Assembly (NCBI GenBank): GCA_905221615.1
Contig: CAJNDT010002057.1
Location: 574,044 to 638,043, forward strand
DNA: 64,000 nucleotides
Direction of reading: 5' to 3'
Origin: Symbiodinium sp. CCMP2592
Lineage: Eukaryota; Sar; Dinophyceae; Suessiales; Symbiodiniaceae
How positions within the stretch are numbered: position 1 is the stretch's first letter; the number at the start of each line of letters is the position of its first letter. A program made the translations under genes and the position numbers. The notes beneath the pieces are model-generated. The model was not told the origin of the DNA and did not search any database. It was given only the letters and a program-made list of their open reading frames with translations. Positions 1-9,592 of the stretch are shown here, piece by piece.

Positions 1-1206
1 GTAGGATACTCATTATAAGGACCCCTAAATGAGCACCCCTAATTTTCGGAAGCTGTTCCGGCTTATGCTGCGTGCCATGTCTGGGTTATACTCCTGGCTT
101 CCAGGTTTGCTAAGGCGCAACGGCGAATCGAAACATAGCAAGACGCACCGAAGCAGAAGCAAACACAAATGCACATCAAGAAGACGCACGAACGCAGCAG
201 AGAGACAGATGGAGAGAGAGAGAGAGACAGAGAGAGACGGAGAGCACGAGACCGACAGATATGGGTATCATCGACTTTGCTAAACGACTCAGAGCAACTG
301 GTGGTTTGACATTGTGATGTCATGCAGGATCTTACGCATCAACAGCATGTCGAGCAAAGGAAAGAAGCTGCTCAACTTGTATCTGCAGCCTCAGGCTCCG
401 AAAGGATAATTAGACTCTGGTTTTGGGGGGAGGGGTGCATTTACATGACAATTATCTTAAACTGAGGAAACCTAAGCATTGCTATTCCAAGTTCGTCGGG
501 CCTTCATATCACCAAAAATATGCTCCCAACATGTCTCAACCCTACATAAGCCCTGGCTCTCCAACCATCCCCGACATTCAATCGAAGGCCACCAATGTTT
601 AGGGTCTGAAGTGCTGATGGAGCTTGGGGTTCATCCTAAAGAGACTGTTCAACCTGGAGAGTCCATGGAAAAGCATGGCAATGTAGAACACAGCAGTATT
701 CTGGAGGTTCCTTACCATAAATATGGTGCAATAGACCCCAGAAAACCTTGTTCTGCTTGTTAGTGGCAATATACTACCTATACTATCTTTATGGGCGGTA
801 GTCAACATTAGGGTCCCTTTTCTAGTATCCTAAATCATAGGTGCCGTATTACAAACCCAAAAAGGAACCCGAACTTTGACAACCACCCTTATGTCAAGTA
901 AGAGCCAGTGCATGCCAAAGCGACAAGTTGACAGCCTGATGGAACCACGTCTCCGCACGGTCGTACTGGCGCAATTGGTTGTAGACCTCACTGGGACTGG
1001 GCTCTTGTTTAAAGGATGTAATTTAAGTTACCATAACCAAGAAGCTATATTTAAGCTACCATAATAAGAAACCATGCTATTTGCCATAGATTCCTAAATA
1101 ATATGGTGACTTACATTATCCCTTAACAAAGGCCCGGGAAACTTTGCGGAGAGCCTGATCTACGGCTCCATGGCAAAAGGGGAGCCCTCAAAGGAACCCT
1201 TACAGT

Positions 1207-1313
1207 AAACTCCATAAAGTTGGAAACCGGATTAAGGCCAAAAAGTGCTGGGATTCCCTTTAGTTTACTCTTAAGGATTGAGGCTATGGGGTTTCCAACT
1301 TTTGGGCTTCTAC
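1207..1313. mobile_element. MITE-like inverted repeat, family C relative
   Basis: The ends carry inverted words related to AAGTTGGAAAC and GTTTCCAACTTTTGGGC, and the right end reads on into the GGCTTCTACC seen in the family C copies at 8.3 and 8.8 kb. There is no reading frame inside. It is probably a diverged, non-autonomous copy. Confidence 0.4.
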
Positions 1314-1808
1314 CTTAAAGGGGTTTAGGGTTGTTTTTTTCTGGTTTAGGGGGTTTACGGTTCAGGGTGTATAGGGGTTTAGGGTTTAGCCCTTTTCATA
1401 TGGGTACTATAGTACTACCTAGGACCTATGGTCTCAGTTGTAGTTCCCTGTTTGGTTTGACGAATTATATCTTTAGGGCCCTAATCGGCAACCGAACTAC
1501 AATGCAGACTGCAGGTACGGTTCAGGTTGTATGAGGCGTTTAGGGGCTCATAGTTTTAAGGTGGCGTAGGATTTAGAATATATGAGGGCTTACGGAAAAG
1601 GAAGACAATATCGCAATAATTCGTGCGGCAGCGACAAGACTACTAAACCCCAAACCTCAAATCCTGAATCCTGTCTCAAACCCCACATCGCGTCATAACC
1701 CAAAACGCCAAGTCATATATATATATATATATATAAACACTGAAGCGCCAAATCACTAGAAACACTGACCTGATTGAATCCTTAACCCCACAGTCTACAC
1801 CCCAAACG

Positions 1809-1891
1809 GGGGTTATAAGTAATTATAGGCTATAGTTACCTTAATTATAACCCTAGTGGCCGTAGTTACTAAGTCCCATGACCCCTTAAGT
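1809..1891. mobile_element. MITE family A, right half only
   Basis: This stretch matches the inner part and right terminus of family A (GTTATAAGT, then ATAGTTACCTTAATT, then TTACTAAGTCCCATGACC). The left terminus is missing, so the copy is truncated. Confidence 0.5.
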
Positions 1892-2238
1892 CCGAATGAC
1901 TGGAAGCCCCAACTGCTAAATCCAGCTGCCAAGCCCCTCTTAAAACACCTTAAACAGCAAACCGCAAGCCTTAAAACTCTTGCATCACTAAACCAGCAAC
2001 TTCAACCCCAAACCCCTTTCTACATGCCCGAAACAAGGCCCCTAAAATAGAGGCCGCAATAAATACCGATACTAAAGCTCCAGTATACAACCATACTATA
2101 AGTTACTATAAACGACCACCAAACCCAATGCAATTCTTAAGGCCCTGTATCGCACTTCAACCCGAATCATTAAAGCCCTCAACAAAATACATAACGTGAG
2201 CAACAATGCTGCGACTGTTCGTGGGAGTACTGGCAGCT

Positions 2239-2370
2239 TACTTGGAGGATCACGGGACTTAGCAAGTAAGGTTATAAGTTATAAGTACCTCAATTGGGGT
2301 TAGAAGTGATTATAGGTTATGGTTACCTTCATTGTAACCCTAGGTACTAAGTCTCATGACCCTTTAAGTA
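2239..2370. mobile_element. MITE family A, complete copy
   Basis: The copy starts with ACTTGGAGGATCACGGGACT and ends with an inverted version ending in CCTTTAAGTA. Its length is about 130 bp with no reading frame. Related copies lie near 8.6, 44.3, 48.9, 49.6 and 58.3 kb. Confidence 0.65.
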
Positions 2371-2532
2371 AGGGCTCCAAGTTCCGAGTTCTACGAATTG
2401 GCTGACTTCTGAACCCCTGCAAAAAGTTAAACTTTCAGCCTCCTTATCCTTATTATGGTTCAAATAGAAACCCCCAAAACGTTATAGTCCTAAGAGCCAA
2501 CCAGAAGAACGCCAAGCCGGGATGTTGGCATG

Positions 2533-2793
2533 TTAACTGCTGCAAATGCTTTTGAGGATGATCCGCGGCAAGACTGTAATCGTGAGCAAACCAGCAGTAT
2601 TCGTTGCTGAGTAAAGGGCCATTCGTGGCTGGACACTAGCAATCAGCTGAGACAGCCACTTCTGGCAAGATTGCGGCTTTGCCGCATATTGGGGGGCGGG
2701 CTCTTCCACTGCGCGAAAGAACAGCTGCATGGGGCATATTCTGGCGGAATATTCGTAAAAACAACCGTTGTCGTGTTGTGCATGAAAGTGCAT
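2533..2793 (-). CDS. possible exon, unknown product
   Basis: A minus-strand frame of about 86 codons ends at a stop at 2,533 and is free of telomere-like words, unlike its surroundings. Its composition is mixed and could be coding, but I recognise no domain and no clear acceptor site. It could equally be unique non-coding DNA. Confidence 0.2.
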   Translation of the reverse strand: MHFHAQHDNGCFYEYSARICPMQLFFRAVEEPAPQYAAKPQSCQKWLSQLIASVQPRMALYSATNTAGLLTITVLPRIILKSICSS

Positions 2794-3195
2794 GCTCCGC
2801 CCTATGAGAACGATACCCCTAAACCCTAAACCCTAGACCCTATGAGAAAGATACCGCGCAACGGAGTGCCCAAGGGAGCGCCCTGCGAATCCACTCGAAC
2901 AAGAGCGCCCCTGGAAACAAAAAGTACACACCGCGTCTGATACATTATCACTAAGTTCCCCGATACCGTGTTAATGTCAGGGTGCTCTTTCTTCCTACTA
3001 TTTGGTTTTGATAAGGGAACCCAAAAAGAAAACGGGCAAAAGGGTACTACCGGGGAACCTAGATTATGAACCCGAAGCCTACCCTCATGCGAAAGAGATC
3101 ACATGGCCTTCCTCAGTCAACCCATCGTCAAGCTGCGCAGCATTGGGTAAAAGATGCAGACATAGGTTTGGGCGGTTAGGGGTCTGAGCGTACGT

Positions 3196-4673
3196 TCATC
3201 GACCATAAGATGCGGGCAAGGAGGAGTGGTGCGCAATGATTTTCAACTGCCCGGTCTTCTTCATCTTCTCGTAGGCAAAAGTATATTCGACCCCGGTTTC
3301 GTTACCGGTGACTCTGTCGGTAAAGAAGTAGTAGCCCTGGGCTAGTGCGACGTCCCCTATGCAAGTGGTTTGATTGTTCGCAAACTCAACCGCCGACCAA
3401 GTCTTACCGCCATTGATAGCAAAGCCTTTGTCTTCAGGGAAGCCTCCTTGCTCCTCCGTGGCATTGAAGCCAAGGAAGTAAGATGCGGCACCGGTGAATG
3501 TCGCACGGAAGGGGTCCTCTATCGCGAGAGTCGGCTTGAATAACACCTTGGATTTGCCATAGTTGTAGAGCTTGCTGATTGCATCCGCTGCTAGCTGCTC
3601 CTTAGTTGCTGAGCTCGTAAGCCCCTAAAAAGTGTACACTTTCAGTTTTATAGTGGGTACTATTGTCCCAAAAAAGGTAAAGTGTATCCACTCAGCTACT
3701 AAGGCTCATAGCTTGAGTTGCTCCCTCCCTGCAGGTATTCGGCAGAGATGCTCAGGATCGCATCCTTCCATTCTTCTTGAGCAGCCGCAACGCGATCTTC
3801 GCAGCTGGGCTCGTTGTAATTTCTGTTGAAGCGGCTGCGGCCACGCCACCAAAGAGGCTTCCTCGGCCAAGGCTTCATCGGCCAAGACCGTGCTTTGATG
3901 CCCACATCTCCTGTTTGGCCTCCCTGGATCAAGACGGGGCTCGGCAGCTCAGGGGTCGGTGAAGCGGGAGTTGGATCTGGCAGCGGAGCCGGCAGGGAAG
4001 AGTGGTGGGCGACGATCTTCAACTCACCTGCCCACATCTTCTTGTACACGAAGGTGTACTCCACGCCTGTTTCGACCCCGGATGTTGCATTTTTGAAGTA
4101 GTAGTACCCTTGCGCCAGGGCAACCTCCCCCATGCAGCTGATCTGATCATTGAAAAACAGGACCTTTGACCAAGTATCACCACCTGCAATCGCGAAGCCT
4201 TTATCCTCCGGGATGCCACCGCCGCCATTGAACGCTTGCATGGCATCGTTTCCAACGAAGTACGACAATGCACCATCGAAAGTAGGGCGGAAGGGCTCCT
4301 CTTCGGCCAAGGTCGGCTTGAAGATCACCGGCCCAATGTCATAGCCGTAGAGGTTTGCGATGGCATCAATCGCCACGGTGACAAAGTCTCCACTGGTAGA
4401 ATTCTCCCGGTATGCCGCGGAGATGTCGAGGATGGCTCCCCGCCAGTCCTGCTGCGCTGCACGAACGTCATCTTCGCAGTTCCACTTGGGGTAGCCATGC
4501 TTTTGCCACCTCCACCCGTCAGCTTCCAGTGTAGTGTGATCTTCCGAAAACTTCATGCGCTGCAACAGCGCAGTCTCCTCCTGCGAATCGCAGTCGATGC
4601 ACTCGGCTCCTGCGAGCTGGGGTACAAGGGCCAAGGTCACTAGCCCAGTCAGAAGCACCGGGTAGTTGGTCAT
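3196..4673 (-). CDS. secreted protein with two tandem SnoaL/NTF2-like domains
   Basis: I start it at the ATG at 4,673, because the next 23 residues form a signal peptide (hydrophobic TGLVTLALVPQLAGA). An in-frame upstream start at 4,766 would bury this signal. Domain 1 (about residues 65-215) has the words GYDIGPVIFKPTLAEEEPF, PEDKGFAI, GEVALAQGYYYF and ELKIVAHHSSLP. From memory these match a small algal and bacterial SnoaL-like family often misannotated as phosphoribosyl-AMP cyclohydrolase. A Pro-rich linker follows, then domain 2, which repeats every one of these words and ends at a stop at 3,196. Domain 2 is interrupted by a 98-bp insert whose removal restores the frame. I infer export to the cell surface or an organelle. 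The true activity is unknown, and the cyclohydrolase name should not be trusted. Confidence 0.75.
3616..3709 (-). mobile_element. introner-like intron inside domain 2
   Basis: The insert is flanked by the direct repeat AGCT (3,612-3,615 and 3,710-3,713). Its ends are weakly inverted (GTAAGCC on the left, GGCTCAT on the right). Removing one repeat plus the insert (98 bp) joins ...N-S-S to S-A-T-K-E-Q in frame, which aligns with the matching part of domain 1. A transposon-like insert that behaves as an intron fits the introners known from dinoflagellates. No register gives a clean GT-AG or GC-AG border within the repeat, so splicing is an inference. Confidence 0.55.
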
Positions 4674-4766
4674 CACAAGCTTGGGGTCTCCGTAGCAGGA
4701 GCTGACCACAATCGGAGAGAAACGCCTCTGGCTTCGGGACTGTTCAAACTTGAGCAGAGCGGCCAA

Positions 4767-6030
4767 GGAGTAGAAACTGACTTGGTCAGTCCGGTTGGTT
4801 TTCTGTTCTACAGCTCAGCTGAAGTCTCGGTTGATTCTGTGGGAGTGTGCTACAGTACCATTGATTTCTGCCAATGCAAACATGTGCCGTTCAGAGCAGC
4901 CATGCCAATTGGTGCAATACGCGTCGTCTCATTCTCACACAGCGTCTTGAAGACTGAGCTGCCTGGCCTAGGGTTTAGCACAAAGGGTTCCCTAGGTGGG
5001 CTTGAGGTATAGGCTGCAGATTCATGTTTGGTGCTTGCGGTATGCCATAGCACCATAAAGGCTGACCAAATCATACGACACCTTTTTTATATGGTGAAAA
5101 GTGTTTCTCACTATCACCAGCTTTACAGCAGACAGCACAGGAAAGCATTGCATAGTTGTGCCTCGACCTGAACCACAACTCTGTGAATGCCCCTAATCCA
5201 TGTACCCATAGTACATAGTTGGGCCTTAAGTAATGGGTCCCTTGTGGGTACTTAAGGACCAAAGTATATACTTATATACTATATGGGTACATGGACTCTT
5301 AGACTACCACTCTGAACCCTAAGGCCTTTTGAATGCTGAAACTCTCGCATCACAGGTCTGCGCAGCCGATCTTACGGAACGAGAACGGAGGGATGAACTT
5401 TCGACCCGAGAACTGCGTAGCGGGTCGTGTTGATCATCAGTATGTATATATAATATATGCATATATATATATATGTGTAGGTTTAGAGTTTTAGGGTTTA
5501 TAGGGGTCCGCACAACGGTGAAGCCTATACTATCTTGAATCGGGAAACCCCATGAATAACATTATCAATCCCCTCAGGGTCCAAAGGACCCAAGAATTAG
5601 GTACTTGGGTTTAGGATAGTAGTTATGCAGGTTACTATTTGGGAGAGTATATGAGAATTAGGTACTTGGACCCTTAGGGATCGCTCAGGCCTTTGCATTG
5701 GTTTAGGGTTGGCGGATTTTAGAGGTCTTGGTCAAGGGCCCTTCGGGCAGAAGGTCTCGATGTTGGGGTCTCCGAAAATATAGTACCGTAAACCCCAAAA
5801 TAAGGTACCCCTCATTTTCGGAAACTCCCAGACGGTTCATAGGCGCTTCTTGATAGCTGGGGTCAAATTTGAGATACCGAGCAGCTGCAGCTTTCTATCC
5901 TTACTTATCATAGCTGCAACAACAACACCCAAAACCCTAAACCCCTGGCTAAACCCCTAAACCCGCACCGCCTAAACCTCTAAACCCCCAAACCCTAAAC
6001 CCCAAAGCCCCAAATTTCCAGCCCAAGAGC
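4767..6030. other. spacer with telomere-like words
   Basis: There are no supported exons here. The stretch contains AT microsatellite around 5,440-5,475 and CCCTAAA-like runs at 5,930-6,010. It holds the 5' side of the secreted SnoaL-like gene, but I could not place a promoter or a trans-splice acceptor. Confidence 0.5.
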
Positions 6031-6120
6031 CGTTCCGAGGTTGATGAAAGTGGCCGGGTGGGGCGGAGCCTTGGCTGCCAGCTCCTCAAGGAGTTCCGCA
6101 GCGTCCGCCTGCCGGTGCTG
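6031..6120 (-). CDS. 90-bp exon encoding one TPR-like unit
   Basis: The exon encodes 30 codons containing AELLEELAAKAPPHPATFIN followed by LGT. This matches the spacing of a tetratricopeptide-type helix pair (xLLxxLxxxxPxxxxxxxNLG). It follows an AAG acceptor and ends at a GC donor (GCTCTTGG), and its length is an exact codon multiple. TPR units scaffold protein complexes, so the parent protein is probably an adaptor, but only this exon is visible. It is isolated in repeat-rich intron DNA. Confidence 0.5.
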
Positions 6121-7508
6121 CTTGCCTCGATTTCGATTGTCGCTTTGGGGTTCTTGAGGGGTTTTAGAAGGGGCTATACGGTTTGCAGGGCTTTTAGGGT
6201 TTTGTGCTTGCCTCGATTATCTCCCTCAGTTTTTTACGGTTACAGGGTTTAGGTTCTTTAGGTTTAGGATTTGGGGTTTTGGCCTCGATTTCGATTGTCG
6301 GCTTGGTGTCCTTAAGGGATTTTAGGTTTAGGTTAAGGATTTGGGGCCTTTAGGGTTCTTAAGGGTTTACGGGTTTCAAGGATTGTCGGTTTAGGATTGG
6401 AAAATCCGTGGAAATCCGTTGAAAAACATGGCAACTCCCATTGGAATTCATTGAAATCCTTCGAAAATCCTTGCAGCTCCTCTGAAAATCTTTGGAGATC
6501 CAATCAAAATGCGTGGAAATCCCCCTGCAAATCCTTCAAGCCCTGTACACCACAGCCACTGTGTTGTTGCAAATGTTGTTGTTGTTGGAAGTTGTTGGGT
6601 GGGCGGGGGTGGGAAACAACATCACGGGACTCCTGTTTTTGCCTCTTTAAATTACAGAGATTAAAGGCAAATATTTGGTTTGACTGGGATGCAGTTTTTT
6701 TTGTACCCTGTTGGGGCTGCATTTCTTGCTTGTTCCTTGTTGTTGTTTTTGCTGGACTCTCGAACAAACAACGAGGGAGCAAACAACTCGCTGCTTCCTG
6801 AGACTTGGTACCAGCGCACTCGAACCGTTGAAAAGCAGCTGCAGCGTAGCTCTTATGGCTCATGAGTGGCTAGGAAGCCAGGGCCAACGACCAAATAGTT
6901 CCGGGATCAGCATCATCGACTGACTAGTGAAAGAATGATTCAAAAAACACTTGCTCAATATGGACCTGGCTACAGCGCAACGTTGCCAAATCTTGCAAGC
7001 ATTTCACGTCCCACGGCATGCCGCGCCGTCGGCACTCCCCGAGAACACCTTGGGCGAGGAGCGAAACATCGTAGATGATAAATAAACTCGGCGCTTGAAC
7101 CAGCAGAGCAGGGCTTGGGATGTTTCTGTCTAGGGAACCCCGACGAATATTCTTCATAAAAGGATGTAGGCCCGGAAAGCTTAACCAACCGGAGTACCCA
7201 GCAGGCCCCCTTCTTGGTTCAAACCATCTCAAATCTGTTCCGGGCTCCTTGCTGCATTTGTTTGCCGACAAAATCTGCGAAACATGTTCTTGACAAGCCC
7301 CTAATGCTTTCATCGAACACAATTGTTTTGCTCTTCTCACTCTCATTCCTGCTTCAACTGTACGACCCAAGCGTAAGCCCTAAACCTTCCCTAATTAAAC
7401 CCTGAATGCTGCTATAATCAAAACTTCAGAGGACAAGCCGAAGGAACGGCGATAGATGGCATCAGCCTTGTCAAGCTCCTTGGCCCGCGAAACAGGAAGA
7501 GAGCCCTT

Positions 7509-7602
7509 ACCTTAAGCCGGAATAACCTACCTTTTTAGGGCTCCCTTATTATGATTTCCTTATATAAGTCCTTAAAAAGGTAGGTTATTCCGGCTTAAGG
7601 TA
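7509..7602. mobile_element. MITE family E
   Basis: The inverted termini are about 26 bp long (ACCTTAAGCCGGAATAACCT on the left, with its complement on the right) and flank a short AT-rich centre. A diverged copy lies at 14.7 kb, and a related hairpin at 51.1 kb shares AACCTACC/GGTAGGTT ends. Confidence 0.65.
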
Positions 7603-8346
7603 CTGATTAGACTAGTGTTGCTTTATGTGTTGTTTATACGAGCTTTTAAGTTCTACAAGGTTCTCATGACAGGGGGCCTCTATCATCAGAAGAGCTTTGG
7701 GTGCTGCAGCATAGCTACACTAGTAGTTGCCTTTTCTGTATAAGGCGCTCCTCGATCCTTGATCGAATGCCAGAGCCTGGATATAAACGCAATAAGCAAC
7801 TGCAACAGGAACCGCATGTGGAGGAAGAAGATTACTGAATATTGATGGAGCCTCCTTACCTACAAGGTATGTGGAGCCCCTCCCAAGGTGGGAATTCGGA
7901 ATTCGAAAACAGTCTAGAACAAGGCCTAGAAACGCGATGATCTTAAGGAAAAGCCTAAACCTCAAAAGCCTAAAACCCCACAACCCTAAATCCTAAAACT
8001 TTTGCATGTCCTACAGCAACCCTGAACCCGAAACCCATTTCCAACACACAGTGTTTTGAATAGGCAGTAGCAGTTTTTCCCTGAAGCTCCGCAATACCTA
8101 TGGCAAACATCTGGAATATCGCATAGGTTCTATAGTTATACAACCTTAACACTATAAAACAGAGCCTTGACCCTAGCACCTTAGGTCCTATACCTTCAAC
8201 TTAGACCCTAAACCCTAAAACCTGAAGCCTAAACCCTCCATCGATCCAAAAGCCCAGGCTCGTAGCATTTGACGCAGGCTAAGGCCAGGTCCAAAGCCGC
8301 GGTCAGCAGCTTTGGATTCCGGACCTGGGTTTCGTTTGAAGGAACT

Positions 8347-8464
8347 TATAGTAGAAGCCAGAAAGTTGGAACATCAGACTCCTCCTGCCCTTAAGGTAAA
8401 GTATAAGGGATCCTAGCACTAATCCTCCTAAAGCCATGTTCCAACTTTCTGGCTTCTACTGTAT
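8347..8464. mobile_element. MITE family C, copy 1
   Basis: The inverted termini are about 25 bp (AGTAGAAGCCAGAAAGTTGG and its complement). The inner sequence is nearly the same as in copy 2 at 8.8 kb, including AAAGTATAAGGGATCCTAGC, so the two copies are recent. Confidence 0.7.
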
Positions 8465-8574
8465 AGGGTTCTTAAGAACTTAGGGTTAAGGGTCGTGCTT
8501 TTTGGCGTTTTGGGTTGGGGTTTCAGGATTGAAGGGTTCAGGGTTTCAGAGGCTTCAGGGGCTTACTTAAGGGG

Positions 8575-8792
8575 TCATGCGACTTAGTAACTATAGGGTT
8601 ATAAGTAAGGGAAACATACTTGTAAATACTTATAACCCCAGTTAAGGCACTTATTACCCTACTTACTACGGCTGATGATATAAATCCTGCATTACCTTAA
8701 TGACCCTAAACTATGGGAATTATGGTATATTTCTTATTATGGGCAATGCAGATATATATCATCAAACGTAAGTCCCATGATCCTCCAAGTAG
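8575..8792. mobile_element. MITE family A, interrupted by a family B element
   Basis: The left end reads ACTTAAGGGGTCATGCGACT and the right end GTAAGTCCCATGATCCTCCA, which are family A termini. A complete family B element (8,668-8,768) sits inside near the right terminus. The nesting shows that family B moved after this family A copy landed. Confidence 0.6.
8668..8768. mobile_element. MITE family B, nested copy
   Basis: The termini are GATGATATAAATCCTGCATT and a diverged inverted copy ending in ATATATCATCAAAC. The inner part (ACTATGGGAATTATGGTATA) is shared with the 14.5 and 45.3 kb copies. Confidence 0.65.
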
Positions 8793-8829
8793 GGTCTCGA
8801 GGCTCCACGGGTTTAGGGTTTAGGCGGTT

Positions 8830-8946
8830 TATAGTAGAAGCCCAAAAGTTGAAACTTTAGACTCCTCATGCCCTAAAGGTAAAGTATAAGGGATCCTAGC
8901 ACTAATCCTCCTAAAGCCATGTTCCAACTTTCTGGCTTCTGCTGTA
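8830..8946. mobile_element. MITE family C, copy 2
   Basis: This is a second copy of the 8.35-kb element in the same orientation. The core is nearly identical and the left terminus is slightly diverged (AAGCCCAAAAGTTGAAAC). Confidence 0.65.
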
Positions 8947-9236
8947 GGGGTTGAGGGGTTCGGGCCGGGGCTCTGGGGCTCAAGAGGTTTAGGGGTTTAG
9001 GGTGCGAGGCTTCAGGCTGTTATTAGAAGGTTCCAGGACCCTCCTTGTACCCTCAAATCGGGGTATATGACCCCAATTATCATGGGCATTTAGTGTCTAA
9101 TAGAGGGTAGATGGAGGGTCTAGGTTGGGCTGTTAAAACAAAGGAGAGACCCTAGCGACAAAGCCCTCAACTTTCAACCCATACACTCTAAGGCGCTAAA
9201 CCATAAACCCTGAAGCCTACAAGGAGCCCGCAAAAT

Positions 9237-9316
9237 ACGGTTGATGATATAAATCCTACATACCCATACTAAGGAATATACCATAATTCCCATAGCTTGG
9301 GGCCCTTATATCAGTC
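9237..9316. mobile_element. MITE family B, rearranged fragment
   Basis: The family B left terminus (GTTGATGATATAAATCCTAC) is followed by inner sequence in inverted order (ATACCATAATTCCCATAG). The copy is broken and has no right terminus. Confidence 0.45.
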
Positions 9317-9446
9317 AAACTGTTAAACCCTCAACCCCCAAACTTCTGAACCCCACATGCTGGAAGCCCCAAACCCGAAGCCCCTAAACGCCTAAACCCT
9401 CAACCCCAAACTCTGAACCCCCTAAAACCCTAAAGAACCGACACCT

Positions 9447-9592
9447 TTACAGAAAGGCGGCTCCATCGGGTGTGGCTTCCGCCATCTTCTTGAACTCCCG
9501 GGTGAATTCCTTCAGCACTCGGCGGTTCTCCTTCTCCCCGTCGTTGAACTCATGTTCCGACCAGCGGAAATCCTCCGCAAGTTTCCAAAACA
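9447..9592 (-). CDS. terminal exon of an unknown minus-strand gene
   Basis: The exon follows a CCAG acceptor and runs to a TAA at 9,447-9,449. The last 48 residues include AEDFRWSEHEFNDGEKENRR and end in ATPDGAAFL. The charged helical composition is clearly coding and unlike the telomere-like DNA around it. It may be the 3' end of the Ala/Pro-rich gene whose exons lie at 12.0-16.9 kb on the same strand, but I cannot prove the linkage. No domain is recognised. Confidence 0.55.

Larger units (their letters stand above)
1..3195. other. repeat-rich spacer, no firm gene
   Basis: I see no coding region here that I would defend apart from one weak candidate listed separately. The stretch holds scattered TTTAGGG and CCCTAAA words, a short TA microsatellite near 1,717-1,734, and whole or partial inverted-repeat elements. 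The open frames in it have no recognisable domain and no convincing splice borders. Confidence 0.6.
6121..9446. other. long intron or spacer packed with MITEs
   Basis: Degenerate TTTAGGG text and at least five inverted-repeat elements fill this stretch. A minus-strand frame at 6,924-7,090 has coding-like composition (it includes FIIYDVSLLAQGVLGE). It lacks clear splice borders, so I do not call it. Confidence 0.5.
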
